Below the pieces are notes generated by a model. It was not told the origin of the DNA, searched no databases, and saw only the letters and a list, made by a program, of their open reading frames with translations. The position numbers and the translations under genes are program-made. A stretch of 64,000 nucleotides of DNA, from assembly GCA_022792175.1 (NCBI GenBank), contig JAAWAN010000032.1:1-64000 (forward strand), in the 5' to 3' direction. Position 1 is the stretch's first letter, and each line of letters starts with the position of its first letter. Source of the DNA: Provencibacterium sp. GTDB taxonomy: Bacteria > Bacillota > Clostridia > Oscillospirales > Ruminococcaceae. Shown here piece after piece: positions 1 through 8,759 of the stretch.

Positions 1-2
1 GG

Positions 3-98
3 CTCCGCCATGTAGCTGGCACACAGTGGGGCAACAAGAAGTACATGAATATGAAGCACTTAGTGGCTACCCTGGGGGATGCCTCTACTGCTGGCTGA
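3..98 (+). other. Short open frame at window edge, unrecognised
   Basis: From base 3 an open frame of 31 codons runs to TGA at 96-98 and contains GTQWGNKKYMNMKHLVATLG. It looks like the C-terminal tail of a protein whose start lies outside the window. It sits just before the recombinase remnant, so it may belong to the same mobile-element debris. I do not recognise the family, and it may be a chance open frame. Confidence 0.2.
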
Positions 99-192
99 TT
101 TTATTCTGCCAGAGCCTGCAAACTATTTTGCGCATTATTCCTGACACTACCGGTCAGGGTGGTATCCGCCACTGAGGTGATCTCCGACTGGT

Positions 193-475
193 AATAGCCT
201 GGGGAAAATTGCTGCTGGTTTGGAAAGGAAGGACATCCCCTCCCCCACTGGCAGGCCCAAACGGAATCGGAAGGCGATTGACAAATTGCTCTCCAATGAA
301 AAATATACTGGTGATGTTTTGCAGCAGAAAACATTTGTAGAAGATTTACTTTTTTGGAAAACAAGTCAAGAACAGAGGCAAGTTGGAGAAATTTCTGATA
401 CATGAACACCATCCGGCAATCATAAGCAGAGAACTGTTTGAAATAGTCCATCAGATACGCAAGACAGATTCCTAA
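193..475 (+). pseudogene. Large serine recombinase remnant, frameshifted
   Basis: The translated text matches the recombinase/zinc-ribbon region of large serine recombinases (TnpX/Pin-like): a stretch like IPSPTGRPKRNRKAIDKLLS followed by NEKYTGDV. The first frame runs to a stop at 403-405. The conserved continuation (FGKQVKNRGKLEKFLIHEHH then PAIISRELFE) is read in the next frame from about 350 to the stop at 473-475. The shift coincides with a T-rich run near 345-357. No catalytic N-terminal domain or start codon is present, so this is a decayed internal fragment of a mobile-element integrase. It cannot be functional unless the frameshift is a sequencing error, and even then it lacks the catalytic serine. 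Confidence 0.75.
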
Positions 476-897
476 ACAGCTGGCAAGAGACAAATTTCCT
501 AAACAACAAAGCAAACCTCTTATCTCAGTCTGATGATAGGGTTTTCTTCCAAATCGTTCTGCTTCAATGGCTTCAACGAAAAATCGATTTTGACCGCTTA
601 TTGCACCCCCCTGAGAATAAAGCATTTTTGTCAAGTTGATGGAAATGGTTTATTTTCGTTTTATCTCCCAATTTTGACAAAAACGGCGCCTGAAGGGGAT
701 GCCGTCCCATCCCGCAGGATAAGGCAGAATAAATGGCACAAAAATGAAGACATGGTTTGCAGCCCTCTGACAGAATGAAGTCATGACACATCATTCAAAG
801 AAGAGACTGTAAACCATGTCAGAAAAGATTCTACAGCGAAGCGGAAAAGTCCTAAGAGCCGCCCGGGAATCAGGACGGATGATAGGGGCGGGAAGAA
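476..897. other. Gene-free gap with inverted repeat
   Basis: No convincing coding sequence is seen. The open frames on either strand have no ribosome site or recognisable motif. The stretch holds a TTGACA-like box near 673 without a clear -10 partner, and a long-spaced inverted repeat (749-762 with 807-820). It lies between the recombinase debris and the end of the lipoprotein gene. Confidence 0.4.
749..820. repeat. Inverted repeat, 14-bp arms, 44-bp spacer
   Basis: GACATGGTTTGCAG at 749-762 is matched by CTGTAAACCATGTC at 807-820, 13 of 14 positions complementary. It sits downstream of the recombinase remnant. It could be a large stem-loop or one terminus of a decayed element. There is no U-tract, so it is not a simple terminator. 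Confidence 0.5.
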
Positions 898-2844
898 TTA
901 GAGGCTGCTGCCGCCGGACCCTCCCTGTTTCGCTGCATCTCTCTCAGGCGTGCCACTCTTTTCGCCGCGGTTCCAGCGGCCTTCCTGCATACCGCCGTTT
1001 CCAGGCGCTTCACCCTCTGCGGGCAACCCGTCCCGGTTTCCTTTCAGCCCATTGCCTGTGCCTATGCCGGGCCTGCCGCCCATACTGCGGTTCCCGTAGG
1101 CGGTGATATAGTCCGAAAGCGTCAGCTCTGTCAGCTCAGTGCCGCCGGAATAGATGCCGCCAGAACAGAGGCCATCCACAGACTGGCCGCTGTAAGTTCC
1201 CCCATAGGATACGGTATAGGCAGCCCCTTCCTTAAGATCAGGCGAGGAAAATACCAGGCTGTTCGCGCTAGCCGGCAGCTCAAATACAAAGCTCTGATTT
1301 TCATTCGCCAAACTTATATAGGTTCCCGCAGGAAGGGTGCTTTCAAAGCCGATAAAAATGGTATATTGGCTGGCTTCGCTGGGTGCCTGGGCCATATTCC
1401 CGCTGCCAACGGCCAGAAGGGTTCCTCCGGACTGGGTAAAGGATCCGTCATAATCCAACGCCCCATCGCCCTGCCCAACGCTGGACACGATCACTGTACC
1501 GCCGGACATGACGATGCTTCCATTGGAGTCCAGGCCGTCTCCTCCCGCCTTTACAACCAGGTAGCCTCCGGAAATATCAATATGGGAATCCGGATTGGCA
1601 CCGCCGAAAGCGTTTCCATGGCCGAAGCCTGCGAAACCGCTGCCGTCCGCGCCGCCTGCTGCGTTTACCCCGTCGTCAGAGGAAACAAGGCGAATCGTAC
1701 CGCCGGAGATGGCAACGCTGGTGCCCTCCAACCCCTCATAGGAAGCGAGCACATCAATTTCCCCGGCGGAGACCGACAGGGTCCCGTCTGCGTGAAAGGC
1801 ATCGTCGCCGCTGGAAACGGTATAGACGCCGCCGGAGACGCTCACATCTCCGTTGGCGTGGACCGCATCATCCGAGCAGTCCAAAGTGCAGGTGCCGCCG
1901 GTCAGAGTCAGGGTGGTTCCCGCCTTTATGCCCTTGGCGCTGGTGTCCTCAGATGGCCGTACGCCGCTGCCCCCGCCGGAAACGATGGTGTAACTGCCAT
2001 CCGATATGCTCAGGGCCGTTTCCGCCTGAATGCCGTCCTCCCCGGCGGTCAGCTCCAGCGTGGCGTTGGATATACGGACCCAGCCTAACGCTGCATCCGT
2101 ATCGTTGGTGGAGCGGATAGCGTCACCGCCGCAGAAAACCGTAATCAGGGCGCCTTCAATGGTGTTGGAATCCTTTCCGTTAATGCCGTTGTTCACTGCA
2201 CTGACAGTAAGGGTGCCATCGCGGATTTGCAGGGTGTCCTTGCTGGTGATGCCGTTGTCGCAGTTGGCCGTCACCGTCAGGCTTCCCGTGCCCTCGATCA
2301 CCAGGTCCGCCTTGCTGTAAAGGCAGGCGTTTGGTTCCTCATCCGCCGCCGAGGAATAGTCGTCGTCAAAGGTGTAGACGGTGCCGTCCGTCAGGGCGTT
2401 CTTCGTCCCCTCCATCAGGTGCACCGTGGCCGTGGCGGCCTTGTAGATATACAGGGGACTGCCATAGGAGCAGGTGATATCCGCACCGTTCAGTGCCACC
2501 GTTACCTCCTCCTTGGGAGCGTTTACGATGATGCGTCCATCCTCTAAAGAGCCGCTGACTGCATAGACGCCGGCGGCATCGATAGTGACGATGCTGCCCT
2601 CTGCCGCTGCGCCTTCTCCTTTCACAGATGCCTCGCCGCCGGAGAGGGTGATGACGGTGGCTCCTGTCAAATCCAGGGCAGCGGCGGTGCTCGGGGCTGC
2701 TGCATCGGAGCCTGCGGACGCTGCCGGTATCTGTATTTGAGCGGAGCCGCCGCTTTTTGTTTCCATGCCTGCTGCACTGCAGGCAGAAAGCAGCAGAACA
2801 GCACCGCAGAGAAGCAGCGACGTCCATCTCATGGAATATTTCAT
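898..2844 (-). CDS. Cthe_2159-type carbohydrate-binding lipoprotein
   Basis: A 648-residue secreted protein. The start ATG at 2844 follows an AGGGAGG ribosome site and opens a lipoprotein signal peptide (KYSMRWTSLLLCGAVLLLSAC), so the mature protein is probably lipid-anchored at the lipobox cysteine. The rest is a long series of short repeats of the type ISGGT, VSGGVY, DDGI and DDAFHAD, typical of a right-handed beta-helix of the Cthe_2159/DUF4353 family, whose founder binds acidic polysaccharide. The C-terminal tail is Gly/Arg-rich and disordered-looking. It is divergent from the VTC/DUF4956 genes, a combination common in Clostridia. Polysaccharide binding at the surface is inferred from the family; enzymatic activity is unknown. 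Confidence 0.85.
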   Translation of the reverse strand: MKYSMRWTSLLLCGAVLLLSACSAAGMETKSGGSAQIQIPAASAGSDAAAPSTAAALDLTGATVITLSGGEASVKGEGAAAEGSIVTIDAAGVYAVSGSLEDGRIIVNAPKEEVTVALNGADITCSYGSPLYIYKAATATVHLMEGTKNALTDGTVYTFDDDYSSAADEEPNACLYSKADLVIEGTGSLTVTANCDNGITSKDTLQIRDGTLTVSAVNNGINGKDSNTIEGALITVFCGGDAIRSTNDTDAALGWVRISNATLELTAGEDGIQAETALSISDGSYTIVSGGGSGVRPSEDTSAKGIKAGTTLTLTGGTCTLDCSDDAVHANGDVSVSGGVYTVSSGDDAFHADGTLSVSAGEIDVLASYEGLEGTSVAISGGTIRLVSSDDGVNAAGGADGSGFAGFGHGNAFGGANPDSHIDISGGYLVVKAGGDGLDSNGSIVMSGGTVIVSSVGQGDGALDYDGSFTQSGGTLLAVGSGNMAQAPSEASQYTIFIGFESTLPAGTYISLANENQSFVFELPASANSLVFSSPDLKEGAAYTVSYGGTYSGQSVDGLCSGGIYSGGTELTELTLSDYITAYGNRSMGGRPGIGTGNGLKGNRDGLPAEGEAPGNGGMQEGRWNRGEKSGTPERDAAKQGGSGGSSL

Positions 2845-3037
2845 AGCGAAAGCCTCCCTATCGTTTTTTATTTTGCGGTCTGTGCTATTTATATCCGGCA
2901 AACCTAAAGGGAACTTAAAGGCGCAAACAGGCTGGATTTCGTTTACAAAATATTCATCTGTCCGTTTCGCTTCTTTAACTTCGCTTTAGGAACGGCCTTT
3001 ATGCTGGGGGTCAGAAAACAGCAAGGAGGTCCCTGTC

Positions 3038-3778
3038 ATGGCCAGTAAAATGCAATTCTGCTTTAAGCGGTATGAAAAAAAATATATGCTGACTCCGGAA
3101 CAGCTGACAAGGATGATGGAGGGCATCAAAAAGTATACGTGCGCCGACGAGTTCGGCCGCTACACCATCTGCAATATCTATTATGATACAGACGACTTCC
3201 GGCTGATCCGGGCCTCTCTGGAGAAACCCATCTACAAGGAAAAGCTACGGATGCGCAGTTATGGCGTTGCTCATGATCAGGATAAGGTGTTTGTAGAGCT
3301 GAAAAAGAAATATGACAGCGTGGTCTATAAGCGCCGCACCGTCATGAAGGCCGTTGACGCGGTATCGTATATCCATCGTGGAATCATACCGGATCAGGAG
3401 GATCAAATCTGCCGCGAGATCGACTGGTTTATGCAGAGCTATCGCCCGACGCCTAAGGTGTTTATCGCCTACGACCGAGCGGCCTTTGCAGGGCTGGACA
3501 ATCCGGAGCTGCGGATTACCTTTGATACAAACCTGCGCTGGCGGGAAACAGAGCTGGATCTGCGCGCGGGTGATAAAGGGAAAGCGCTCCTCCCCTCTGA
3601 TCAAATCCTGATGGAAATCAAGATTCTCGGCACTGCCCCTGTCTGGCTGGCGCATCTTCTCAGCGAAACCGGCGCCTTTCCCACCTCCTTCTCCAAATAT
3701 GGCACCTGCTACACGCAAAATATCCTGTATCGCAGCCTGCCTGAGGCCAACGGGAAAGGGGGCCGCGCCTGTGCTTGA
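3038..3778 (+). CDS. Polyphosphate polymerase (VTC) domain protein
   Basis: A 246-residue protein with a VTC-type domain. It has the lysine/arginine-rich entry strands (FKRYEKKYMLTPEQL), the IYYDTDDFRLIR and KEKLRMRSYG segments, FVELKKKYDSVVYKRR, and a late MEIKILG strand, which together line the triphosphate tunnel in this fold. The family includes yeast Vtc4 and bacterial homologues. Bacterial members that sit next to DUF4956 genes have no settled function. The start follows an AAGGAGG site 8 bases upstream. The stop overlaps the next gene by 8 bases, so translation is probably coupled. Confidence 0.85.
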   Translation: MASKMQFCFKRYEKKYMLTPEQLTRMMEGIKKYTCADEFGRYTICNIYYDTDDFRLIRASLEKPIYKEKLRMRSYGVAHDQDKVFVELKKKYDSVVYKRRTVMKAVDAVSYIHRGIIPDQEDQICREIDWFMQSYRPTPKVFIAYDRAAFAGLDNPELRITFDTNLRWRETELDLRAGDKGKALLPSDQILMEIKILGTAPVWLAHLLSETGAFPTSFSKYGTCYTQNILYRSLPEANGKGGRACA

Positions 3779-4436
3779 TTCCATTATTACCTCAACGGAA
3801 ATCACCTTCAATGCCTTTCTTATCTGTACGGCGGTCTCTCTACTGCTGGGACTCGGCATCGCCTTATTGTGCATGTATAAATGCAGCTATACGCAGAGCT
3901 TTATCCTCACTCTGACCATACTCCCGGCTATCGTTCAGGTCATCATCATGCTGGTCAACGGCAACATCGGCACCGGCGTCGCCGTGGCGGGGGCTTTCGG
4001 CCTGGTCCGGTTCCGCTCCACCCCCGGTACCGCCAGGGAAATCGGCATGATCTTTCTGGGCATGGCCATCGGCCTTGCTACCGGCATGGGTTATGTGCTG
4101 CTGGCCGCTTTGTTTTTCGCCGTGATGGCCATTTTTATCCTCGCACTTTCCCTGCTGCATTTTGGAGGCGGGGATGAAAATGAGCGGGAGCTCAAGATCA
4201 CCATTCCGGAAAATCTGGACTATGAGGGGTTGTTCGATGATCTGTTTTCGCAATATGTCCGCTCTGTCCGGCTGGACCGGGTCAGGACCAGCAATATGGG
4301 GACATTGTATGAGCTGGATTACCGGGTGATTTTAAAAGACAGCAAAGTGCCCAAGGAGTTTCTGGATGAGCTGCGCTGCCGGAACGGGAATCTGAATATC
4401 GTCTGCGGCAGAGTTTCCTCCAGAGAGGTCCTTTGA
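3771..4436 (+). CDS. DUF4956 membrane protein
   Basis: A 221-residue protein. I take GTG at 3771 as the start because the upstream reading frame lies inside the VTC gene and the hydrophobic N-terminus begins right after it. Three to four membrane helices occupy roughly residues 10-130, with the conserved GNIGTGVAVAGAFGLVRFRS loop, followed by a soluble ferredoxin-like C-terminal domain. It matches DUF4956. It overlaps the VTC gene by 8 bases and precedes a two-component system. The trio of VTC, DUF4956 and a beta-helix or CotH-like surface protein recurs in Clostridia, pointing to a shared but undefined surface function. Confidence 0.85.
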   Translation: MLDSIITSTEITFNAFLICTAVSLLLGLGIALLCMYKCSYTQSFILTLTILPAIVQVIIMLVNGNIGTGVAVAGAFGLVRFRSTPGTAREIGMIFLGMAIGLATGMGYVLLAALFFAVMAIFILALSLLHFGGGDENERELKITIPENLDYEGLFDDLFSQYVRSVRLDRVRTSNMGTLYELDYRVILKDSKVPKEFLDELRCRNGNLNIVCGRVSSREVL

Positions 4437-4463
4437 CATACGAAAGCAGGCATTGGAAAACGG

Positions 4464-4492
4464 TTGCGGTTCTCCGGTGCCTGCCGTATAAT
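4464..4492 (+). promoter_or_regulatory. Sigma-A-like promoter for two-component pair
   Basis: TTGCGG at 4464-4469 and a perfect TATAAT at 4487-4492 are separated by 17 bases. This places a start of transcription about 20 bases before the response-regulator ribosome site, so the regulator/kinase pair can be expressed apart from the VTC-DUF4956 genes. Confidence 0.65.
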
Positions 4493-4518
4493 AGGCTTAT
4501 AAAATGGAGGGGATGTTT

Positions 4519-5193
4519 GTGCGTCTTTTAATCGCGGAGGATGAGCTGGATCTGGCGGAGGCGTTAACCGTCTTCTTTGAAAAAAATCAATACACGGTGG
4601 ATGCTGTCCATGACGGCAGTGCCGCCCTTGACTATGCCAGCACAGGCCATTATGACGCCGTTATTCTGGATATTATGATGCCCAAAATGGATGGCCTTCA
4701 GGTGCTGACAAAATTGCGGGACAGCGGCATTTCCACTCCCGTCATGCTGCTGACAGCCAAGGGAGAAAAGGATGACCGGGTGGCAGGCTTTAATACCGGT
4801 GCGGACGACTACCTGCCAAAGCCTTTCGCTCCGGATGAACTGCTGGCCCGGGTGCGGGCTATGCTGCGGCGCTCAGGGGATTATAAACCGACCATCCTTC
4901 GCTTCGGCGATCTGGAGCTGGACTGCGGGAACAGCACCCTCCAGTGCGCGGGGCGCACGGAGCGGCTCAGCGGCCGGGAATTTCAGGTCATGGAGCTGTT
5001 CATGCGTTCCCCCCAGGTGATCCTTTCGGCAGAGCGGGTCATGGAGCGGGTGTGGGGGTGGGATACAGAGGCAGAGATCAATGTCGTTTGGGTTCATATC
5101 TCGAATCTGCGAAAAAAGCTGAGCGCTGTCGGTTCCTCGGTCACCATCCGCGCCAGCCGCGGCCTGGGATATTCCCTGGAGGATGCGGGATGA
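4519..5193 (+). CDS. OmpR-family response regulator
   Basis: A 224-residue regulator. Receiver domain residues 1-115: acidic pair E7/D8, phospho-acceptor D51 in ILDIMMPKMDG, T near 79, conserved K in LPKPF. C-terminal OmpR/PhoB winged helix about residues 130-220 (SGREFQVMELF, VMERVWGWD, VWVHISNLRKKL). I prefer GTG at 4519 because GGAGGGG lies 6 bases before it; ATG at 4513 abuts that site. The stop overlaps the kinase gene as ATGA. It probably controls the neighbouring surface-protein/VTC/DUF4956 genes; this is inferred from position only. Confidence 0.9.
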   Translation: MRLLIAEDELDLAEALTVFFEKNQYTVDAVHDGSAALDYASTGHYDAVILDIMMPKMDGLQVLTKLRDSGISTPVMLLTAKGEKDDRVAGFNTGADDYLPKPFAPDELLARVRAMLRRSGDYKPTILRFGDLELDCGNSTLQCAGRTERLSGREFQVMELFMRSPQVILSAERVMERVWGWDTEAEINVVWVHISNLRKKLSAVGSSVTIRASRGLGYSLEDAG

Positions 5194-6416
5194 TTAACCG
5201 ACTGCGCCGCCAATTCATCATCATCGCCATGCTTTCCGTCACTTTGGTTATGTTTTTGATGGCTCTTTCCATCAATGTGTTTAACTATCTTTCCACCGAC
5301 AGGGCGCTCAGCAATACCCTGCAAATGATCTATGAAAATCAGGGGATGATTCCCCAATTCCCGGGCAGAAAGCAGGGAAAGCCGCCCAGGGGACAGTTTA
5401 CCGCGGAAACGCCCTACTCTACCCGGTATTTTGTGCTGTACTACAACGAAAACGGCACATTGAATATGGCCGATATGAAGCATATCGCCGCTGTCGCAGA
5501 AGAGGACACCGGCCGCTTTCTATCCGCTGCCCTGAGCCATGGGGAGGGCACCGGTTATCTGGAAGCGTATAAATACTATGTCATCCATACCGATGACAAC
5601 CGCTATATGGCGATTTTTCTGGATTGTCAGAGGGAACTGCATTCCGTCCGGACCTTTGCCTTTATCTCCCTGCTGGTAGCAGTCACCTGTGTGCTGCTGG
5701 TCTATATTCTCATCTGGTTCTTTTCCAAAAAAGCAATTGAACCCGCTGTAAAAAGCATGGAAAAGCAAAAACAGTTCATCACCGATGCCAGCCACGAGCT
5801 GAAAACACCGCTGACTGTTATCGCCACTAGCCTGAAGGTACTGGAGATGGAGGTAGGAGAGCAGAAATGGATCGGCAAGGCCCAGACGCAGACAGAGAAA
5901 ATGTCGGAGCTGGTGAACAATCTGGTGACATTAGCGCGGCTGGATGAGGAAAAAACGCCATTGCGGTTCGTCCGCTTTGATATCAGCAGCATGGTGGTGG
6001 AAATCGCAGAATCCTTCCGGGATTTTGCCGCTGCCCGGGGACACACGCTGGAGGTGGATGCCATCTCCGGCCTTTCCTGCTGCGGAGATGAATATGCGCT
6101 CCGGCAGCTCGTGTCCATTCTGTTGGACAATGCGGTAAAATATGCGGATGACGGCGGCACCATCCGCCTCAGCCTGGAGAGGTCAAAAAAGGGGATGGTG
6201 CTTAAAGCTTCCAATCCCTGCGCCGGGCTGGACGAGGGGGAGCTTAGCAGGCTCTTTGACCGTTTTTACAGGCCGGATCGCTCACGCTCCAAGCAGACAG
6301 GGGGCTTTGGCGTTGGACTGTCCATCGCCCTGGGCATTGTGGAGGCGCATAAAGGCTCTATCCGCGCAGAATGCCCTGCCAAAGGCATGATTCAATTTGT
6401 AGTGTTGCTGCGCTAG
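5190..6416 (+). CDS. Two-component sensor histidine kinase
   Basis: A 408-residue membrane kinase: TM1 residues 9-30, an extracytoplasmic loop of about 125 residues, TM2 about 157-178, H-box with H202 in DASHELKTPLTV, N-box LLDNAVKY, and G-boxes ending GFGVGLSIALGIVEAH. The start ATG overlaps the regulator stop (ATGA). The sensor loop shows no recognisable ligand domain. It forms an operon with the regulator before it and is followed by a strong terminator. Confidence 0.9.
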   Translation: MINRLRRQFIIIAMLSVTLVMFLMALSINVFNYLSTDRALSNTLQMIYENQGMIPQFPGRKQGKPPRGQFTAETPYSTRYFVLYYNENGTLNMADMKHIAAVAEEDTGRFLSAALSHGEGTGYLEAYKYYVIHTDDNRYMAIFLDCQRELHSVRTFAFISLLVAVTCVLLVYILIWFFSKKAIEPAVKSMEKQKQFITDASHELKTPLTVIATSLKVLEMEVGEQKWIGKAQTQTEKMSELVNNLVTLARLDEEKTPLRFVRFDISSMVVEIAESFRDFAAARGHTLEVDAISGLSCCGDEYALRQLVSILLDNAVKYADDGGTIRLSLERSKKGMVLKASNPCAGLDEGELSRLFDRFYRPDRSRSKQTGGFGVGLSIALGIVEAHKGSIRAECPAKGMIQFVVLLR

Positions 6417-6521
6417 AGCCTCCATTTTATCCTATCGGCAGTGCAGGCTCCATAAAACAGAAGCTGCTGCAAAATGAAAAAGCAATAGCAGCCTGCTCAA
6501 AAGAGCAGAGATCATAATGGA

Positions 6522-6571
6522 AATCGGCCCCCGAGAAGCTATTTGAGCTTCTTCCGGGAGCCGATTTTTTT
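6522..6571 (+). terminator. Rho-independent terminator
   Basis: A long stem (AATCGGC paired with GCCGATT and AGAAGCT with AGCTTCT, small internal mismatch) with loop ATTTG is followed by a run of seven T at 6564-6571. It ends the kinase transcript. The convergent rhaD gene ends 56 bases further on. Confidence 0.85.
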
Positions 6572-6626
6572 AAATTATTTGCCGAAAGGGCTATTTTGCA
6601 ACCGCCCCTTTTTCAGAAAAAATTCC

Positions 6627-7439
6627 CTAATCCAGATACCCTTCCCGCGGGACGATATGGAAAGCCTCGCAGAGCTTTTTGAGCTCTTCGTCAGTAATAC
6701 TCTGCTTAATCGGCGTATTCATGATTTTGATATAGACCTCCGCCGCCTTTTCCACCGTTTCAATCAGGCCGAACGCCTCATCGATATCCCGGCCCGCGCC
6801 GAAGATGCCGTGCTGCGCCCAGATGACTACCCGCACATCGCGTATCTTCTCCGCTGTGGCCACGCCGATTTCGTTGTTGCCGCAGACCATCCAGGGCAGA
6901 ACGCCGACTCCCTCCGGGAAGACAACAATGCACTCGGTGCACATCTGCCAGAGAGTACGGGTGAAGGCGCGGTCATCGAGCTCATGCACAAAGGTCATCG
7001 CCAGCGTATTGACCGGGTGGCAGTGCATGATGACCCGCGTCTGCGGGTCCACACGCAGACGCACAATGTGGTTCATTAAATGGGTGGGCAGCTCGCTGGT
7101 CGGGCGTCCGCCATCCTCATAGCCCCAGAGCAGCTGTGCCTCCTGCCCGGAATCGGAAATGCGGATGATTCCCAGGTTCTGCTGCGGGCAGGCGGCCACA
7201 TTCTTAAAATATTTCCCCGTCCCGGTAACGATGAATAGTTCCCCGGCAAGCGCCGAAGCATCAAAGCCAAGCGGCAGGGTGCGCCTGATATCCTGCAAAT
7301 CCAGATACTGCGCAACCAGCTCCTGTTTCAGCCGGTAGCTGATATTCCCGCCGTTGCGCTCATCAAAGCCCATGCGGTACATATTCGCCGTTATATCGCA
7401 CATTTCCTTTAAAAATGGCGCTTCATAGATGTTATACAT
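6627..7439 (-). CDS. rhaD: Rhamnulose-1-phosphate aldolase
   Basis: A 270-residue class II aldolase that splits L-rhamnulose 1-phosphate into dihydroxyacetone phosphate and L-lactaldehyde. The sequence shows the RNGGNIS phosphate-binding loop, FIVTGTGKYF, the catalytic/zinc region PTHLMNHIV...VIMHCHPVNT with the HxH zinc ligands, and the third histidine in WAQHGIFGAG. Length is typical of RhaD. The start follows a GAGGAGG site. It is the last gene of rhaB-rhaA-rhaD. Aldolases of the FucA/AraD families are the alternative, but the rha neighbours make RhaD secure. Confidence 0.95.
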   Translation of the reverse strand: MYNIYEAPFLKEMCDITANMYRMGFDERNGGNISYRLKQELVAQYLDLQDIRRTLPLGFDASALAGELFIVTGTGKYFKNVAACPQQNLGIIRISDSGQEAQLLWGYEDGGRPTSELPTHLMNHIVRLRVDPQTRVIMHCHPVNTLAMTFVHELDDRAFTRTLWQMCTECIVVFPEGVGVLPWMVCGNNEIGVATAEKIRDVRVVIWAQHGIFGAGRDIDEAFGLIETVEKAAEVYIKIMNTPIKQSITDEELKKLCEAFHIVPREGYLD

Positions 7440-7462
7440 GTTTTTTCCTCCTCTGCAGCCGC

Positions 7463-8710
7463 TTATCTCTTCGAAAGAACATCTTTTTCATACTGCCGCA
7501 CCTCCTGCAGCCAGGCACTCCCCACCGGTACTGACTGCTGCTCGCAGAACTGGTCATAGACCGCCTGCCAGGGCATTGCCTTCAGCTCCTCGAACATCGC
7601 CAGGCGGGTGGTGTAATCGCCCTCCCGCTCAGCGCGCCGGAGCATTTCGGTCGGCTCCAGAAAGCTTCTGAGCAGCGCCTTCTGCATGCTGCGCATGCCG
7701 ATTACCCAGGCGGCGACCCGGTTAATGCTCGCATCAAAGTAGTCGAGCCCCACGTGGGTGCGGGAAAGAAGGTCATCGCGCACCAGCTCGTCCGCAATCT
7801 CCTGCAGCTCGTCATCCAGAATAACGACATGGTCAGAGTCCCAGCGGATGGGGCGGGAAACATGCAGCAGCAGCTCATCGGTAAACATCAGCGCAGAGGA
7901 AATTTTGTTGCTGATATATTCCGTCGGGTGAAAATGCCCGGCATCCAGCGCAATGGCGATGTGGTTTTTCACCGCGTAGCCCAGATAAAACTCATTGGAG
8001 CCGACCACATAGCTTTCCGAACCGATGCCGAAAAGCTTGCTCTCCACCGCGTCCAGATTGCAGCTTTCATCCAGCTTCTCGCTCAAAATCTCATCCAGCG
8101 AGCGCTCAAGGCGTTTGCGGGGGGCAAGCCGGTCCGCCGGAATATCCTTGTAGCCATCCGGAATCCAGATGTTGGTTACACACTTCTGTGAAAGCTCGCG
8201 TCCAAAATACTCGCCGATTTTGCGGCAGCGGCGGCAGTGCTCCACCCAGAAGGAGCGTATACCCTCATCCGCGCTCGAAAGGGTGAAGCCGCTCTCCGAT
8301 TTTGGATGGGAGAAGCAGGTCGGATTAAAGTCCAGCCCTACCCCCTGCTGCTTTGCCCAGTCCACCCAGGATGCATAGTGGCGGGGCTCGATCGCATCCA
8401 AATCCACCTTTTCGGTGGTGTCGGCATAGGTCGAGTGCAGGTTGACCTTGTGCTTGCCGCCGATAAGCGAAAAGGCCTTTTCAATATCCGCGCGCAGCTC
8501 GGCCGCATTTCTCGCCTTGCCGGGATAGTTGCCGGTCGCCTGTATCCCGCCGGTCAGCTCCTGTCCGGCGAAGAGGAAGCCTAAAACATCATCTCCCTGC
8601 CAGCAGTGCATGGAAATTTTCACCTTGCCAAGGCTTTCAATGGCCCTGTCGGTATCCACACCCAGCGCGGCATACCGCTGCTTCGCATCCTGATAGATTT
8701 CTTTTTTCAT
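7463..8710 (-). CDS. rhaA: L-rhamnose isomerase
   Basis: A 415-residue metal-dependent isomerase converting L-rhamnose to L-rhamnulose. Diagnostic stretches are [63 protein letters not shown] and [12 protein letters not shown], which carry the metal ligands. The start ATG at 8710 has an AAGGGG site and matches the family N-terminus. It lies between rhaB and rhaD, 49 bases after rhaB and 23 before rhaD, as part of one transcript. Confidence 0.95.
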   Translation of the reverse strand: MKKEIYQDAKQRYAALGVDTDRAIESLGKVKISMHCWQGDDVLGFLFAGQELTGGIQATGNYPGKARNAAELRADIEKAFSLIGGKHKVNLHSTYADTTEKVDLDAIEPRHYASWVDWAKQQGVGLDFNPTCFSHPKSESGFTLSSADEGIRSFWVEHCRRCRKIGEYFGRELSQKCVTNIWIPDGYKDIPADRLAPRKRLERSLDEILSEKLDESCNLDAVESKLFGIGSESYVVGSNEFYLGYAVKNHIAIALDAGHFHPTEYISNKISSALMFTDELLLHVSRPIRWDSDHVVILDDELQEIADELVRDDLLSRTHVGLDYFDASINRVAAWVIGMRSMQKALLRSFLEPTEMLRRAEREGDYTTRLAMFEELKAMPWQAVYDQFCEQQSVPVGSAWLQEVRQYEKDVLSKR

Positions 8711-8759
8711 GGTGATAACCCCTTTCAAAAGCATACTGCCTGCTTCATTAACCGTCTTT

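Noticed and set aside
1366..2088. Open frame opposite the Cthe_2159-type gene
   Set aside because: It mirrors the repetitive beta-helix gene on the other strand and has no independent support.
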